Source: JBBQZL01 sp038207745
Lineage (GTDB): Bacteria; Actinomycetota; Thermoleophilia; Solirubrobacterales; 70-9
Direction of reading: 5' to 3'
NCBI GenBank assembly: GCA_038207745.1
Contig: JBBQZL010000129.1
Location: 1 to 8,104, forward strand
DNA: 8,104 nt
Shown here: piece after piece, positions 1 to 6,760 of the stretch
Position numbering within the stretch: the stretch's first letter is position 1
Layout: each line of letters begins with the position of its first letter
Made by a program: the position numbers and the translations under genes
The notes under the pieces: model-generated
Databases searched by the model: none
Told to the model about the DNA's origin: nothing
Seen by the model: only the letters and a program-made list of their open reading frames with translations

Positions 1-749
1 TGATCGGCATGAAGTATGAAGAGGACGTCGAGGGCCTTTGCGAGTCGAGGGTCGGGCTTGAACTTCGCCTCGGTCATCTTGAACAGCATCGCGAGGAAGT
101 TCTCGGAGTAGTTGAGGTCGTTGTCCGGGTAGATATACGGCAACCCCATGTTGTGGCGGTAGGAGAAGGCGGCAAGCGTGGGCATCTTCGCGATCAACCG
201 GATCGTCGCCAGGTATCGCTCCTCCGGATCGTCGAGCTTCTTGGCATCGGGATAAAAGGTTGAGAGGGCGCCGACGGAGGCGAGCAGCATTCCCATCGGA
301 TGTGCGTCGTAGCGAAAGCCGGTCAGGAACCCCTTGATGTCCTCGTGGACGAAGGTGTGGTGGGTGATGTCATGTGTCCAGGTGCCGAGCTGGGATGAGT
401 TCGGCAACTCGCCGAAGACGAGCAGGTAGGCGACCTCGAGAAAGGTCGACTTCTCGCAGAGCTGTTCGATCGGGTAGCCGCGGTGTTGAAGGATCCCGGC
501 CTCGCCGTCGATGTAGGTGATCGATGATCGGCACGACGCGGTATTTGTGAAGGCGGGGTCATACGTCATCAGCCCGAAGTCGTCTTCATGGACCTTGATC
601 TGGCGAAAGTCCATCGCCTTGACCGTGCCGTCGGTGATCGGGAATTCAAACTCCTGCCCGGTGCGGTTGTCGGTGACGCTGAGCGTCTCCTTGCCGGCTT
701 CCCCGGCGCCGTCTACCGGTGCCTGGTCACTCTTCTGCTCCCTCGCCAT
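1..749 (-). CDS. gltA: Citrate synthase, N-terminal part (cut by window start)
   Basis: Condenses acetyl-CoA and oxaloacetate to citrate, the entry step of the TCA cycle, in the cytoplasm. I translated the minus strand from the ATG at 749. It reads open for 249 codons and runs off the window at base 1. It matches the bacterial hexameric (E. coli GltA-like) type: a short N-terminal beta domain, then FTNTASCRSSITYIDGEAG (about residues 73-91), GILQHRGYPIEQL, DAHPMGML and YPDNDLNYSENF. The last residues are LFILHAD followed by CA, so the next codon is His or Gln; His would give the HADH of the HADHEQN motif, which carries a catalytic histidine. The second catalytic His and the Asp lie outside the window. 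The start is supported by a GAGGAG ribosome site at 755-760, five bases upstream of ATG. The PfkB-family gene lies 152 bases upstream on the same strand, so co-transcription is possible. Identification is confident; whether it is the main citrate synthase or a 2-methylcitrate synthase paralogue is not settled by this half. Confidence 0.93.
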   Translation of the reverse strand, partial: MAREQKSDQAPVDGAGEAGKETLSVTDNRTGQEFEFPITDGTVKAMDFRQIKVHEDDFGLMTYDPAFTNTASCRSSITYIDGEAGILQHRGYPIEQLCEKSTFLEVAYLLVFGELPNSSQLGTWTHDITHHTFVHEDIKGFLTGFRYDAHPMGMLLASVGALSTFYPDAKKLDDPEERYLATIRLIAKMPTLAAFSYRHNMGLPYIYPDNDLNYSENFLAMLFKMTEAKFKPDPRLAKALDVLFILHAD

Positions 750-794
750 ACCGTCTCCTCGGCTTCCCTCGATCTCGTCTCTGCTGGGTCCGCC

Positions 795-807
795 GAGCAG
801 TATCGCA
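795..807 (-). promoter_or_regulatory. Candidate extended -10 promoter for citrate synthase
   Basis: On the minus strand the 152-base gap upstream of the citrate synthase gene contains TGC followed directly by GATACT (GATACT at 799-804, TGC at 805-807). This matches the extended -10 form TGnTATAAT at the TG and at four of six hexamer positions. A start about seven bases downstream would give a leader of about 40 bases carrying the GAGGAG site. The -35 region at 17-base spacing (TCGAAT) is poor. This is pattern matching only. Confidence 0.3.
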
Positions 808-901
808 GTTCAGGCCCATCGATTCGACAGGCTGAACGCTGCCCGGGGACAAGCCCCGCCGATCGCGCAGGCGAGTTTCACCATCACTCCGGCCGCGCGG
901 G

Positions 902-1825
902 TTATCGCGTTGTTACCGCGGTGAACTGCGTCATCGAACGCAGCGCCTCAAAACGGGCATCGATCTCATTCCGGGTCAATCGGGAGACGCGCTCGGTCCC
1001 GAACTCCTCGACGTTGTAGGAGGCGACGACGGTGCCGTATGCCATCGCGCTCCGCAGGGCATCTCCATCGATCTCGCCATCGATGCTGTCGAGGTATCCG
1101 AGGAATCCCCCCGCGAAGCTGTCACCGGCGCCGGTCGGATCACGGACGTCCTCGAGCGGGAAGCCGGGAAGTGCGAAGAAGCCATCCGGGACAAACATCG
1201 CGGCCCCATATTCACCCTGCTTGGCGACCACCGCACGCGGTCCGAGCTCCATGATCGCCCTCGCGGCACGGGCGAGGTTGGATTCCCCGGTCAGCTGGCG
1301 GATCTCCGCATCGTTTATGACCAGGCAGTCGACCTCGCTGATCGCGGTGAGCAGCGAGTCCCTGGCGATATCGATCCAGAGGTTCATCGTGTCCAGCGCG
1401 GTGAACCGGGCCTGCGCGCACTGCCGGCGGACGTTGCGTTGGATATCGGGCTGGATGTTGGCGAGAAACAGCATTTCGGAGGCCATCGACGCATCGGAAA
1501 GCTTCGGCTCGAAACTCCCGAAGACGTTTAGCTGCGTGTCGTCGGTGTGGGCCGGATTGCGGTCGTACTCGTAGTGGCCCTTCCAGAAAGAGGTTTCTCC
1601 GCCGGTGACCCGCTCGATGTCTTCGGTATTGATCCCTCGGGAGTGCAGGACACCGAACTCCGCATCGCCGAAGTCATCGCCCACCGGCCCGACGACGCGC
1701 ACGTCGGTGAAGAAGCTCGCGGCCAGCGAGAAGTGGACGGCCGAGCCGCCGAGCATGCGCTCACGCTCCCCGAATGGGGTCTTGACGGCGTCGAAGGCGA
1801 TCGATCCGACTACGGTCAGCGACAC
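902..1825 (-). CDS. PfkB/ribokinase-family carbohydrate kinase, substrate unknown
   Basis: Predicted cytoplasmic ATP-dependent small-molecule kinase of 307 residues, the usual PfkB length. Visible motifs are the N-terminal GGSAVHFSLAAS substrate-side signature (about residues 26-37), NDAEIRQLTGE in the middle, and the C-terminal PfkB signature DPTGAGDSFAGG (229-240), whose Asp235 should be the catalytic base and whose GAG forms the anion hole. The internal sequences LNVF and ALDTMNLWI are, from memory, typical of ribokinase-like subgroup C, found in bacteria and archaea and without an assigned substrate. I chose the GTG at 1825: AGAGG (from CCTCTC at 1833-1838) lies seven bases upstream, and the protein then begins with the family-typical beta strand SLTVVGSIAFD. 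The open frame continues upstream to 2068, but that part overlaps the divergent oxidoreductase and looks non-homologous. It is followed on the same strand by citrate synthase. Ribokinase, fructokinase or nucleoside kinase activity cannot be told apart here. Confidence 0.88.
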   Translation of the reverse strand: MSLTVVGSIAFDAVKTPFGERERMLGGSAVHFSLAASFFTDVRVVGPVGDDFGDAEFGVLHSRGINTEDIERVTGGETSFWKGHYEYDRNPAHTDDTQLNVFGSFEPKLSDASMASEMLFLANIQPDIQRNVRRQCAQARFTALDTMNLWIDIARDSLLTAISEVDCLVINDAEIRQLTGESNLARAARAIMELGPRAVVAKQGEYGAAMFVPDGFFALPGFPLEDVRDPTGAGDSFAGGFLGYLDSIDGEIDGDALRSAMAYGTVVASYNVEEFGTERVSRLTRNEIDARFEALRSMTQFTAVTTR

Positions 1826-1865
1826 GGTGGTTCCTCTCGAAATCAGTGGCAGGGCGTTTTGGACG

Positions 1866-1888
1866 CGTCCACCCTGCGGAGGTGGACG
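1866..1888. repeat. 8-bp perfect inverted repeat in divergent promoter region
   Basis: CGTCCACC (1866-1873) and GGTGGACG (1881-1888) are exact reverse complements separated by seven bases (CTGCGGA). The element sits in the 108-base spacer between the GTG of the PfkB-family gene (1825, minus) and the GTG of the oxidoreductase (1934, plus). The arm centres are 15 bases apart, about one and a half helical turns. It could be a binding site for a dimeric regulator acting on both genes, or an RNA hairpin in the leader of either transcript. No T-tract follows on either strand, so a simple terminator is unlikely. Confidence 0.5.
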
Positions 1889-1933
1889 GCAGGGAATCCT
1901 AGACCGGATGGGGCTTTTGAGACACTTTGCGAT

Positions 1934-2881
1934 GTGAAAGCTGTCCAGATCACCGAGTTCGGGGGACCCGAGGTCCTCCGCGTCGGGGAGATTCCCGAAC
2001 CAGTGGCCGGTGACGGCGAAACCCTCGTCAGGGTTTCGAGGGTCGGCGTCAACTTCGCTGACACCCACGTGACGGGAAACAACTATCTGGCCAAACAGGA
2101 ACTGCCCTTCATTCCGGGCGCCGAGGTCGCCGGGACCGCACCAGATGGCAGCCGTGTCGCCGCGTTGCTGCTCAGGGGCGGTTACGCCGAGCAGGTCTCG
2201 GTGCCCAACGAGGCTCTGGTCCCGATTCCGGACGGAGTCGATGACGATCAGGCTGCGTCACTGCTGCTTCAGGGGCTGACCGCCCGGTCGCTGCTACGGA
2301 TCTCAGCCGATGTCCAGCCGGGCGAGAGCGTCGTGGTCGAGGCGGCGGCGGGCGGTACGGGAAGTCTCGCCGTCCAGCTCGCCAAGAGCATGGGTGCCCG
2401 GGTGATCGCGCTCGCATCCAGCGAGGAGAAGCGTTCGCTTGCCCTCGAGCTCGGGGCCGATGTCGCAATCGATTCGCGCGCTGACAGAATCGGAGAGGCG
2501 ATCCTCGCGGCCAACGACGGCAGCGAGGTCGACGTAGTCCTGCAAATGAGCGGCGGCGACGCGTTCGAGCAGATGTTGCGGGTGATCGCCCCCTTCGGGC
2601 GCATGGTCACCTTCGGGATCGCAACCCGTGAACAGAACCTCGTCAAGACGGGTCACCTGATGCGAAACAGCAGAGCCGTAGTCGGTTTCTGGGTTTTTCA
2701 TCTATTCTCAAAGCCCGTCCTGCTACGCGAGGGCATCGAGGAGGTATTCGGTGCAGCCGCGTCAGGAGATCTACATGCCGTGATCAGCGGGACCCATCCG
2801 CTGTCCGAAGCCTCCCGTGTACATGAGGAGCTCGCCGGACGACGCACGAACGGCAAAATCCTCCTCGATCCGAGCCACTAA
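1934..2881 (+). CDS. Zinc-free NADPH:quinone oxidoreductase (MDR family)
   Basis: Medium-chain dehydrogenase/reductase of 315 residues, predicted to use NADPH to reduce quinones or activated alkenes in the cytoplasm. The N-terminal GroES-like half starts MKAVQITEFGGPEVL and contains VNFAD (39-43) and FIPGAEVAGT (59-68), hallmarks of the QOR branch. The Rossmann half has AAAGGTGSLAVQLAK (137-151), the dinucleotide loop, with Thr142 where Val is usual. SSEEKR (162-167) is well placed to bind the 2'-phosphate of NADPH. No zinc-ligand cysteine cluster is present. The GTG at 1934 was chosen because the family's N-terminus begins exactly there; the frame is open back to 1547 but that part is antisense to the PfkB gene. 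No good ribosome site precedes the GTG. The stop lies four bases before the helicase start, suggesting one transcript. The physiological substrate cannot be told. Confidence 0.88.
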   Translation: MKAVQITEFGGPEVLRVGEIPEPVAGDGETLVRVSRVGVNFADTHVTGNNYLAKQELPFIPGAEVAGTAPDGSRVAALLLRGGYAEQVSVPNEALVPIPDGVDDDQAASLLLQGLTARSLLRISADVQPGESVVVEAAAGGTGSLAVQLAKSMGARVIALASSEEKRSLALELGADVAIDSRADRIGEAILAANDGSEVDVVLQMSGGDAFEQMLRVIAPFGRMVTFGIATREQNLVKTGHLMRNSRAVVGFWVFHLFSKPVLLREGIEEVFGAAASGDLHAVISGTHPLSEASRVHEELAGRRTNGKILLDPSH

Positions 2882-2885
2882 TCAG

Positions 2886-4493
2886 ATGACAGCTTTCAAT
2901 GACCTAGGCCTTTCCCCGGAAATCCAGCAGGCGCTGGATGAGCTTGGCTTCACAGAACCGACTCCGATCCAGGAGGAGGCGATCCCGGCGCTGCTCGCCG
3001 GCCACGACGTGATCGGCCAGGCACAGACCGGCACCGGCAAGACCGCCGCGTTCGGGCTGCCGCTGCTCCAGTACCTGGACCCGTCGAACGATGAGGTCCA
3101 GGCGGTGATCCTGACCCCGACCCGTGAGCTCTGCATCCAGGTCACACAGGCGATGCGCACCTTCGCCGAGCATCTGGGGATCGAGGTCGTTGCCGTCTTC
3201 GGAGGCGCCCCGATCCGCACTCAGCAGGCGCAGCTCCGGGCAGGCGCCCACGTCGTGGTCGCGACAGTGGGACGGATGAAGGATCTGATGGCGCGACGCT
3301 CTCTCGTCCTCACCGCGGCCCGCTTCGTCGTGCTCGACGAGGCTGACGAGATGCTCGACCTCGGCTTTCTCGAGGATGTCGAGCGGATTCTCCGCATGTG
3401 CCCGAGCGGCCGTCAGACGGCGCTCTTCTCGGCGACGATGCCGCCGCCGATCAAGAAACTTGCCGAGGGTCACATGTATGACCCGGTGATGATCAAGATC
3501 ACCCCGAAGAAGCTGACCGTCGACGCAATCTCGCAGGCTTTCATCGTTGTTCCCGCCAAGGACAAGACCGCCCGGTTGGTCGAGTTGCTCAAGGTCGAGG
3601 AGCCCGAGCAGGCGATCATCTTCTGCAGGACCAAGATCGGCGCCTCGAAACTGGAGTCAGCCCTCAAGAACACCGGTCTCTCGGTCAAGGCCCTCCATGG
3701 CGACATGAGCCAGGGTTCGAGGGACGGCGTGATGATCTCCTTCAAGGAGCACCGCGTCCCGCTCCTGGTGGCGACCGATATCGCCGCCCGGGGTCTCGAT
3801 GTCGAGCACGTCACCCACGTGATCAACTTCGATGTCCCCGATACCACGGAATCATACGTCCACCGGATCGGCCGTACGGGCCGCGTCGGCCGCACCGGCC
3901 GCGCAATAACCTTTGTCACCCCTGCACAGCGCGATGAAATCGGCCGGATCGAGCGCGAGGCCAGCACGTCACTCGGCGAATGGGAGACCCCCGAGGAGCG
4001 CCTCGAGCACGCGCCGCGGCCAAGACGGCGCAGGCGCAACACCGAACCCGAGCCTGCAGTTGTGGCTGTTCCCGAGCCGGAGGACGACGCTCTCAGGGTC
4101 GACGCTGAGCCGATTTCAGAAATCGAGCCGGCGGCCGCAGCCAAGCCGGTTGCCGAGGAAGGGCAGGCTGACGATGCCGAGGAGCCGACGCGCGACACCA
4201 CGCTTGGCACGGAGGCCGGAAGCGACGATGGCAGGGCGGAGCGGAAGACCCGCGAGGGTGTCGCGAAGCTGTTCGTCAACCGCGGCCGCCGCAGCGGAAT
4301 CGAGGAGGAGGATCTTCGCTGGGCGCTTCGCGAGGGCGCTGTCGTGCCCGAGGACGCGATAGCCGACGTCAGGGTGCTCGAGCGGTTCTCGTTCGTTGAA
4401 CTCGACGAGGATCAGGCTGAGCGCGCAGTCGAGTTTCTCGACGGCACCAAGATCAAGGGCAAGGAAGTCCGGCTCGAGGTTGCCCGGAGCTGA
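2886..4493 (+). CDS. deaD: DEAD-box ATP-dependent RNA helicase with DbpA-type RNA-binding domain
   Basis: ATP-dependent RNA unwinding enzyme of 535 residues; this family acts in ribosome assembly, mRNA turnover and cold adaptation. Motifs in order: Q motif FNDLGL to PTPIQ (4-29, Gln29), Walker A AQTGTGKT (46-53, Lys52), PTREL (78-82), GG (106-107), TVGR (127-130, normally TPGR), DEAD (151-154), SAT (182-184), IIFCRTK (244-250), ATDIAARGLD (296-305) and HRIGRTGRVGRTG (326-338). After the core comes a basic run PRPRRRRRN, a Pro/Glu/Ala-rich low-complexity linker to about 455, then a DbpA RNA-binding RRM-like domain (456-535) with the typical FSFVEL and IKGKEVRLEVA strands. This architecture fits CsdA/DeaD or DbpA-like proteins; exact orthology is uncertain. 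The ATG at 2886 begins the Q-motif region; the ATG at 2817 would only add oxidoreductase-overlapping residues. It lies four bases after the oxidoreductase stop with no clear ribosome site, so translation may be coupled. Confidence 0.95.
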   Translation: MTAFNDLGLSPEIQQALDELGFTEPTPIQEEAIPALLAGHDVIGQAQTGTGKTAAFGLPLLQYLDPSNDEVQAVILTPTRELCIQVTQAMRTFAEHLGIEVVAVFGGAPIRTQQAQLRAGAHVVVATVGRMKDLMARRSLVLTAARFVVLDEADEMLDLGFLEDVERILRMCPSGRQTALFSATMPPPIKKLAEGHMYDPVMIKITPKKLTVDAISQAFIVVPAKDKTARLVELLKVEEPEQAIIFCRTKIGASKLESALKNTGLSVKALHGDMSQGSRDGVMISFKEHRVPLLVATDIAARGLDVEHVTHVINFDVPDTTESYVHRIGRTGRVGRTGRAITFVTPAQRDEIGRIEREASTSLGEWETPEERLEHAPRPRRRRRNTEPEPAVVAVPEPEDDALRVDAEPISEIEPAAAAKPVAEEGQADDAEEPTRDTTLGTEAGSDDGRAERKTREGVAKLFVNRGRRSGIEEEDLRWALREGAVVPEDAIADVRVLERFSFVELDEDQAERAVEFLDGTKIKGKEVRLEVARS

Positions 4494-4506
4494 TTTTCCC
4501 CGGTGC
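4494..4506. other. 13-base convergent gap with no visible terminator
   Basis: Only 13 bases separate the stop of the plus-strand helicase from the stop of the minus-strand response regulator. The segment contains TTTT and a CCGG but no stem long enough for an intrinsic terminator in either direction. Termination must therefore use Rho or sites inside the opposing gene, and the two transcripts probably overlap at their 3' ends. That consequence is inferred. Confidence 0.6.
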
Positions 4507-4884
4507 TCACTCTGCCGTCAGGATGGGGATCAGCGCAAGCAGTTCATCGAAGTCGATCGGCTTCGCTATGTAATCGCTGACCTCGAGATCCGGGGCGTCG
4601 AACATCTCGCGCACCTGAGGGTGGGCACTGATGATCAACACCGGCGTCCCCAGACCCTCGCCGCGCAGCGTTCTCAGGACATCGAGTCCCGAAACACCCG
4701 GCATCATCGCGTCGAGCATGATCACGTCCGGCGCTTCGCGGCCGGTCCGGCGCGCGTCTTCCATCGCGGTCTCGCCATCGATTGCGGTAATCACCTCGTA
4801 TCCCTCGAGCTCGAGGCGCCTTCGCATCAGCAGCAGGATCGTCTCGGAGTCGTCGGCGACCAGGATTCTTGTCGGTTCAGGCAT
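4507..4884 (-). CDS. Single-domain response regulator (CheY-like receiver)
   Basis: Receiver domain of 125 residues with no DNA-binding or enzymatic output. All conserved receiver residues are visible: acidic pair Asp11-Asp12 in ILVADDSE, phosphoacceptor Asp58 in VIMLDAMMPGVSG, Ser86 in LIISAHP, and Lys108 in YIAKPIDFDEL. It should accept phosphate from the histidine kinase encoded immediately upstream and act by protein-protein contact or in a phosphorelay. The ATG at 4884 overlaps the kinase stop (4877-4879) by eight bases, implying translational coupling; an in-frame ATG at 4905 would only add seven non-conserved residues. A GGCAGG about seven bases upstream may serve as a weak ribosome site. 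The gene ends 13 bases from the stop of the convergent helicase gene. Its target is not encoded in the window. Confidence 0.93.
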   Translation of the reverse strand: MPEPTRILVADDSETILLLMRRRLELEGYEVITAIDGETAMEDARRTGREAPDVIMLDAMMPGVSGLDVLRTLRGEGLGTPVLIISAHPQVREMFDAPDLEVSDYIAKPIDFDELLALIPILTAE

Positions 4885-6700
4885 CGGTCGGCCTGCCGTC
4901 CGCAAGTGGCGCTGCCGGGGACGAAGTTGCCGATCTGATCTCGGTCAGGAACGGCAGCGAGATGCGGAACGTGGCGCCCCCGCCCGGCGCCGACTCGGCA
5001 ACGAGGCTGCCCCCGTGCAGTTCGATCAATGACTTGGAGATCGCGAGGCCGAGGCCCGTGCCGTCGATGCGCTGGGTGATGCCGGCATCGCCGCGCGTGA
5101 AGCGGTCGAAGATGTGTTCGATCTGCTCTGGGGGGATCCCGGCACCGTTGTCAGTGACCAGGATCTCGATCCGCTCCGCCACCTGCCTCGCACTGATCCG
5201 GATCTTCGAACCCATGGGTGAGTAGTCAGCCGCGTTGGTGATCAGATTGACCAGCACCTGCCTTATCCGGTCAGGTTCGACTTCGACCAGCGGAAGATCC
5301 TCGGCAATCTCGACTTCGATCGTCTGGCCCTTCGAATCCGCCTGGGCCCACATCGCACGAACGGGATCCATGATCAACGGCTCGACTTCGGCTGGGATCG
5401 GCTTCACCTCGAGGCGGCCGGCATCGCTTCGGGCAAGGTCGAGCAGGTCATTCAGAAGCCTGACCAGGTGCCGGGAGTTCTCGAGGATGATCTCGACCGT
5501 TTCCGCCTGGCGCGGCGTCAGTGTGCTGCTCTCCATCAGCAGCAGCTCTGCAAAACCCTGCACCGAGGTCAGGGGGCTGCGGAGTTCGTGTGACGCGGTC
5601 AGGACGAACTCATCCTTCATCCGCTCGACGCGATTGCGCTCTGAGATATCGCGAACTGAGAGCACCGAGCCCGCACCTTCTCCAAGTGACGAAGCCCGGA
5701 TCACGAGGGTCCTTCCCCCGTGCTCGAGGCTGATCTCCCCGGCACCCTCATCGGCAAGGATCCGATCGATCTCCTCCGGACTGCCCAGGTCACTGATGGC
5801 ATGCCGGATATCGACCTCGGCGACGACCGTGGGCAGGAGGCGCCTCGCGGCCGGGTTTGCATCGTTGACGATCCCGGCCTCATCCACCGTGATCACACCA
5901 TCGGAGAGACTCCGGACGGTGACCGCGAGCTGCTCATGGCCTTCCTCGACGTGCCGGTAGGCAAGTTGGAGTTCGTCGGCCATCTCATTGAAGGCGGCGC
6001 CGAGCGCCGCGGTCTCCCTGGGACCGTCGATTGCGACTCTTGCCTTCAGGTCGCCGCTGGCGAGCCGGCCCGCGGCATCGACGAGCTGATCAAGCGGGCG
6101 TCTGACCGCCGAGACGATGCTGCTGACCAGAAGGATCGCGGCAACCAGCCCGGATATGAAACCGATGCCAACCAGCAGCGCCGTGACGCCGGTGTCGCCG
6201 TCAACGTCACTTCTCAGTTCGGCACGTCGGTTCTGCTCTCTCTGCGCGAACTCCCGGTCCGCCTTGAGGACTGCGTCTGCAAGCACCTTCTCGCGCGCAA
6301 GCGGCGGGGCGCGATTGTTGGCCAGGCCCCGCGTGACCAGTGCCAGCCATCGCGCCTGCGCCTTGATCCGCAACGCAAACGCCGCCTCGCTTTCCGGGTC
6401 AACCTCCAAGGCTGACCGGGCCGTGTTGGCGATCACCCGCGAGGTGGCGATCGCCCTATGGAGATGCAGCGCGGCGCCCGTGGGCATGACCGCATCAAGA
6501 TCCGCTGCATCCCTCTCGTGCTGGAATGCCTGCTGGAGCTGGCCGACGCTGAGCTCGCGCTCATACGAGCGCGCGACATCGTGTTCATAGTTGCTGCGGA
6601 TCTGGAAGAGGCGACCGACGCCGAAGATCGTCACCACGGCAAACACCGCGAAGGTGATCGCGAAGCCGATTCGGAGCCTGTTGGCGAGGGATTGATTCAC
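4877..6700 (-). CDS. Membrane sensor histidine kinase (4HB-like sensor, HAMP, PAS, HisKA, HATPase)
   Basis: Two-component sensor of 607 residues, anchored by membrane helices at about 11-30 and 171-198. Between them lies a helical extracytoplasmic domain of about 140 residues resembling a four-helix-bundle sensor. A HAMP linker follows (about 199-250, with RPLDQLVDAAGRLASGDL), then a PAS domain (about 256-352, SLSDGVITVDEAGIVNDANPAA) that could sense a cytoplasmic cue. The HisKA H-box is SHELRSPLTSVQGF with phosphoacceptor His371. The ATPase domain has N-box NLITNAADYSP (485-495), G1 DNGAGIP (517-523), F-box FDRF (531-534) and G2 GTGLGLAI (547-554), so it should be active. A Ser/Pro/Ala-rich tail ends the protein. 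The start is GTG at 6700, supported by GGGGAG (6709-6714) eight bases upstream and by the following Arg-flanked membrane helix. The stop overlaps the response regulator start. It is divergent from the phosphotransferase, with 60 bases between. The signal is unknown. Confidence 0.95.
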   Translation of the reverse strand: MNQSLANRLRIGFAITFAVFAVVTIFGVGRLFQIRSNYEHDVARSYERELSVGQLQQAFQHERDAADLDAVMPTGAALHLHRAIATSRVIANTARSALEVDPESEAAFALRIKAQARWLALVTRGLANNRAPPLAREKVLADAVLKADREFAQREQNRRAELRSDVDGDTGVTALLVGIGFISGLVAAILLVSSIVSAVRRPLDQLVDAAGRLASGDLKARVAIDGPRETAALGAAFNEMADELQLAYRHVEEGHEQLAVTVRSLSDGVITVDEAGIVNDANPAARRLLPTVVAEVDIRHAISDLGSPEEIDRILADEGAGEISLEHGGRTLVIRASSLGEGAGSVLSVRDISERNRVERMKDEFVLTASHELRSPLTSVQGFAELLLMESSTLTPRQAETVEIILENSRHLVRLLNDLLDLARSDAGRLEVKPIPAEVEPLIMDPVRAMWAQADSKGQTIEVEIAEDLPLVEVEPDRIRQVLVNLITNAADYSPMGSKIRISARQVAERIEILVTDNGAGIPPEQIEHIFDRFTRGDAGITQRIDGTGLGLAISKSLIELHGGSLVAESAPGGGATFRISLPFLTEIRSATSSPAAPLADGRPTDA

Positions 6701-6745
6701 ACAGTGCGCTCCCCATCAAGCCTACCTTCGTCGGTTTCACGACGG

Positions 6746-6754
6746 GCATATGCT
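6746..6754 (+). promoter_or_regulatory. Candidate -10 box giving a leaderless start for the phosphotransferase
   Basis: TATGCT (6749-6754) ends six bases before the GTG at 6761, so it occupies -12 to -7 relative to the start codon, the position expected for a -10 box of a leaderless mRNA in actinobacteria. No ribosome site precedes the GTG, which agrees. The -35 region (TTCGTC at 6727-6732) is weak. The same bases are part of an 8-bp palindrome GCATATGC (6746-6753), which could alternatively be a regulator contact site in this 60-base divergent spacer. Confidence 0.35.
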
Positions 6755-6760
6755 TTCCTG

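Noticed and set aside
844..858. Small hairpin CGGGG-acaag-CCCCG as a terminator after the PfkB gene
   Set aside because: The stem is only five pairs and no T-tract follows on the minus strand, so it is no better than chance in GC-rich DNA.
1547..1933. Upstream extension of the oxidoreductase frame
   Set aside because: It is antisense to the PfkB gene; the family N-terminus (MKAVQITEFGGPEVL) begins at GTG 1934.
1826..2068. 81-codon upstream extension of the PfkB-family gene
   Set aside because: It overlaps the start of the divergent oxidoreductase, has no similarity to the family, and a good ribosome site precedes GTG 1825.
3470..4279. 269-codon minus-strand open frame opposite the helicase
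   Set aside because: Ser/Arg/Thr-rich composition and full overlap with conserved helicase motifs mark it as a shadow frame.
5720..6415. 231-codon plus-strand open frame opposite the histidine kinase
   Set aside because: It lies antisense to the PAS, HAMP and membrane regions of a convincing histidine kinase and has no domain signature of its own.
6458..6760. Upstream extension of the phosphotransferase frame
   Set aside because: Most of it is antisense to the histidine kinase N-terminus, and it adds residues absent from the family. GTG 6704 remains a minor alternative start.
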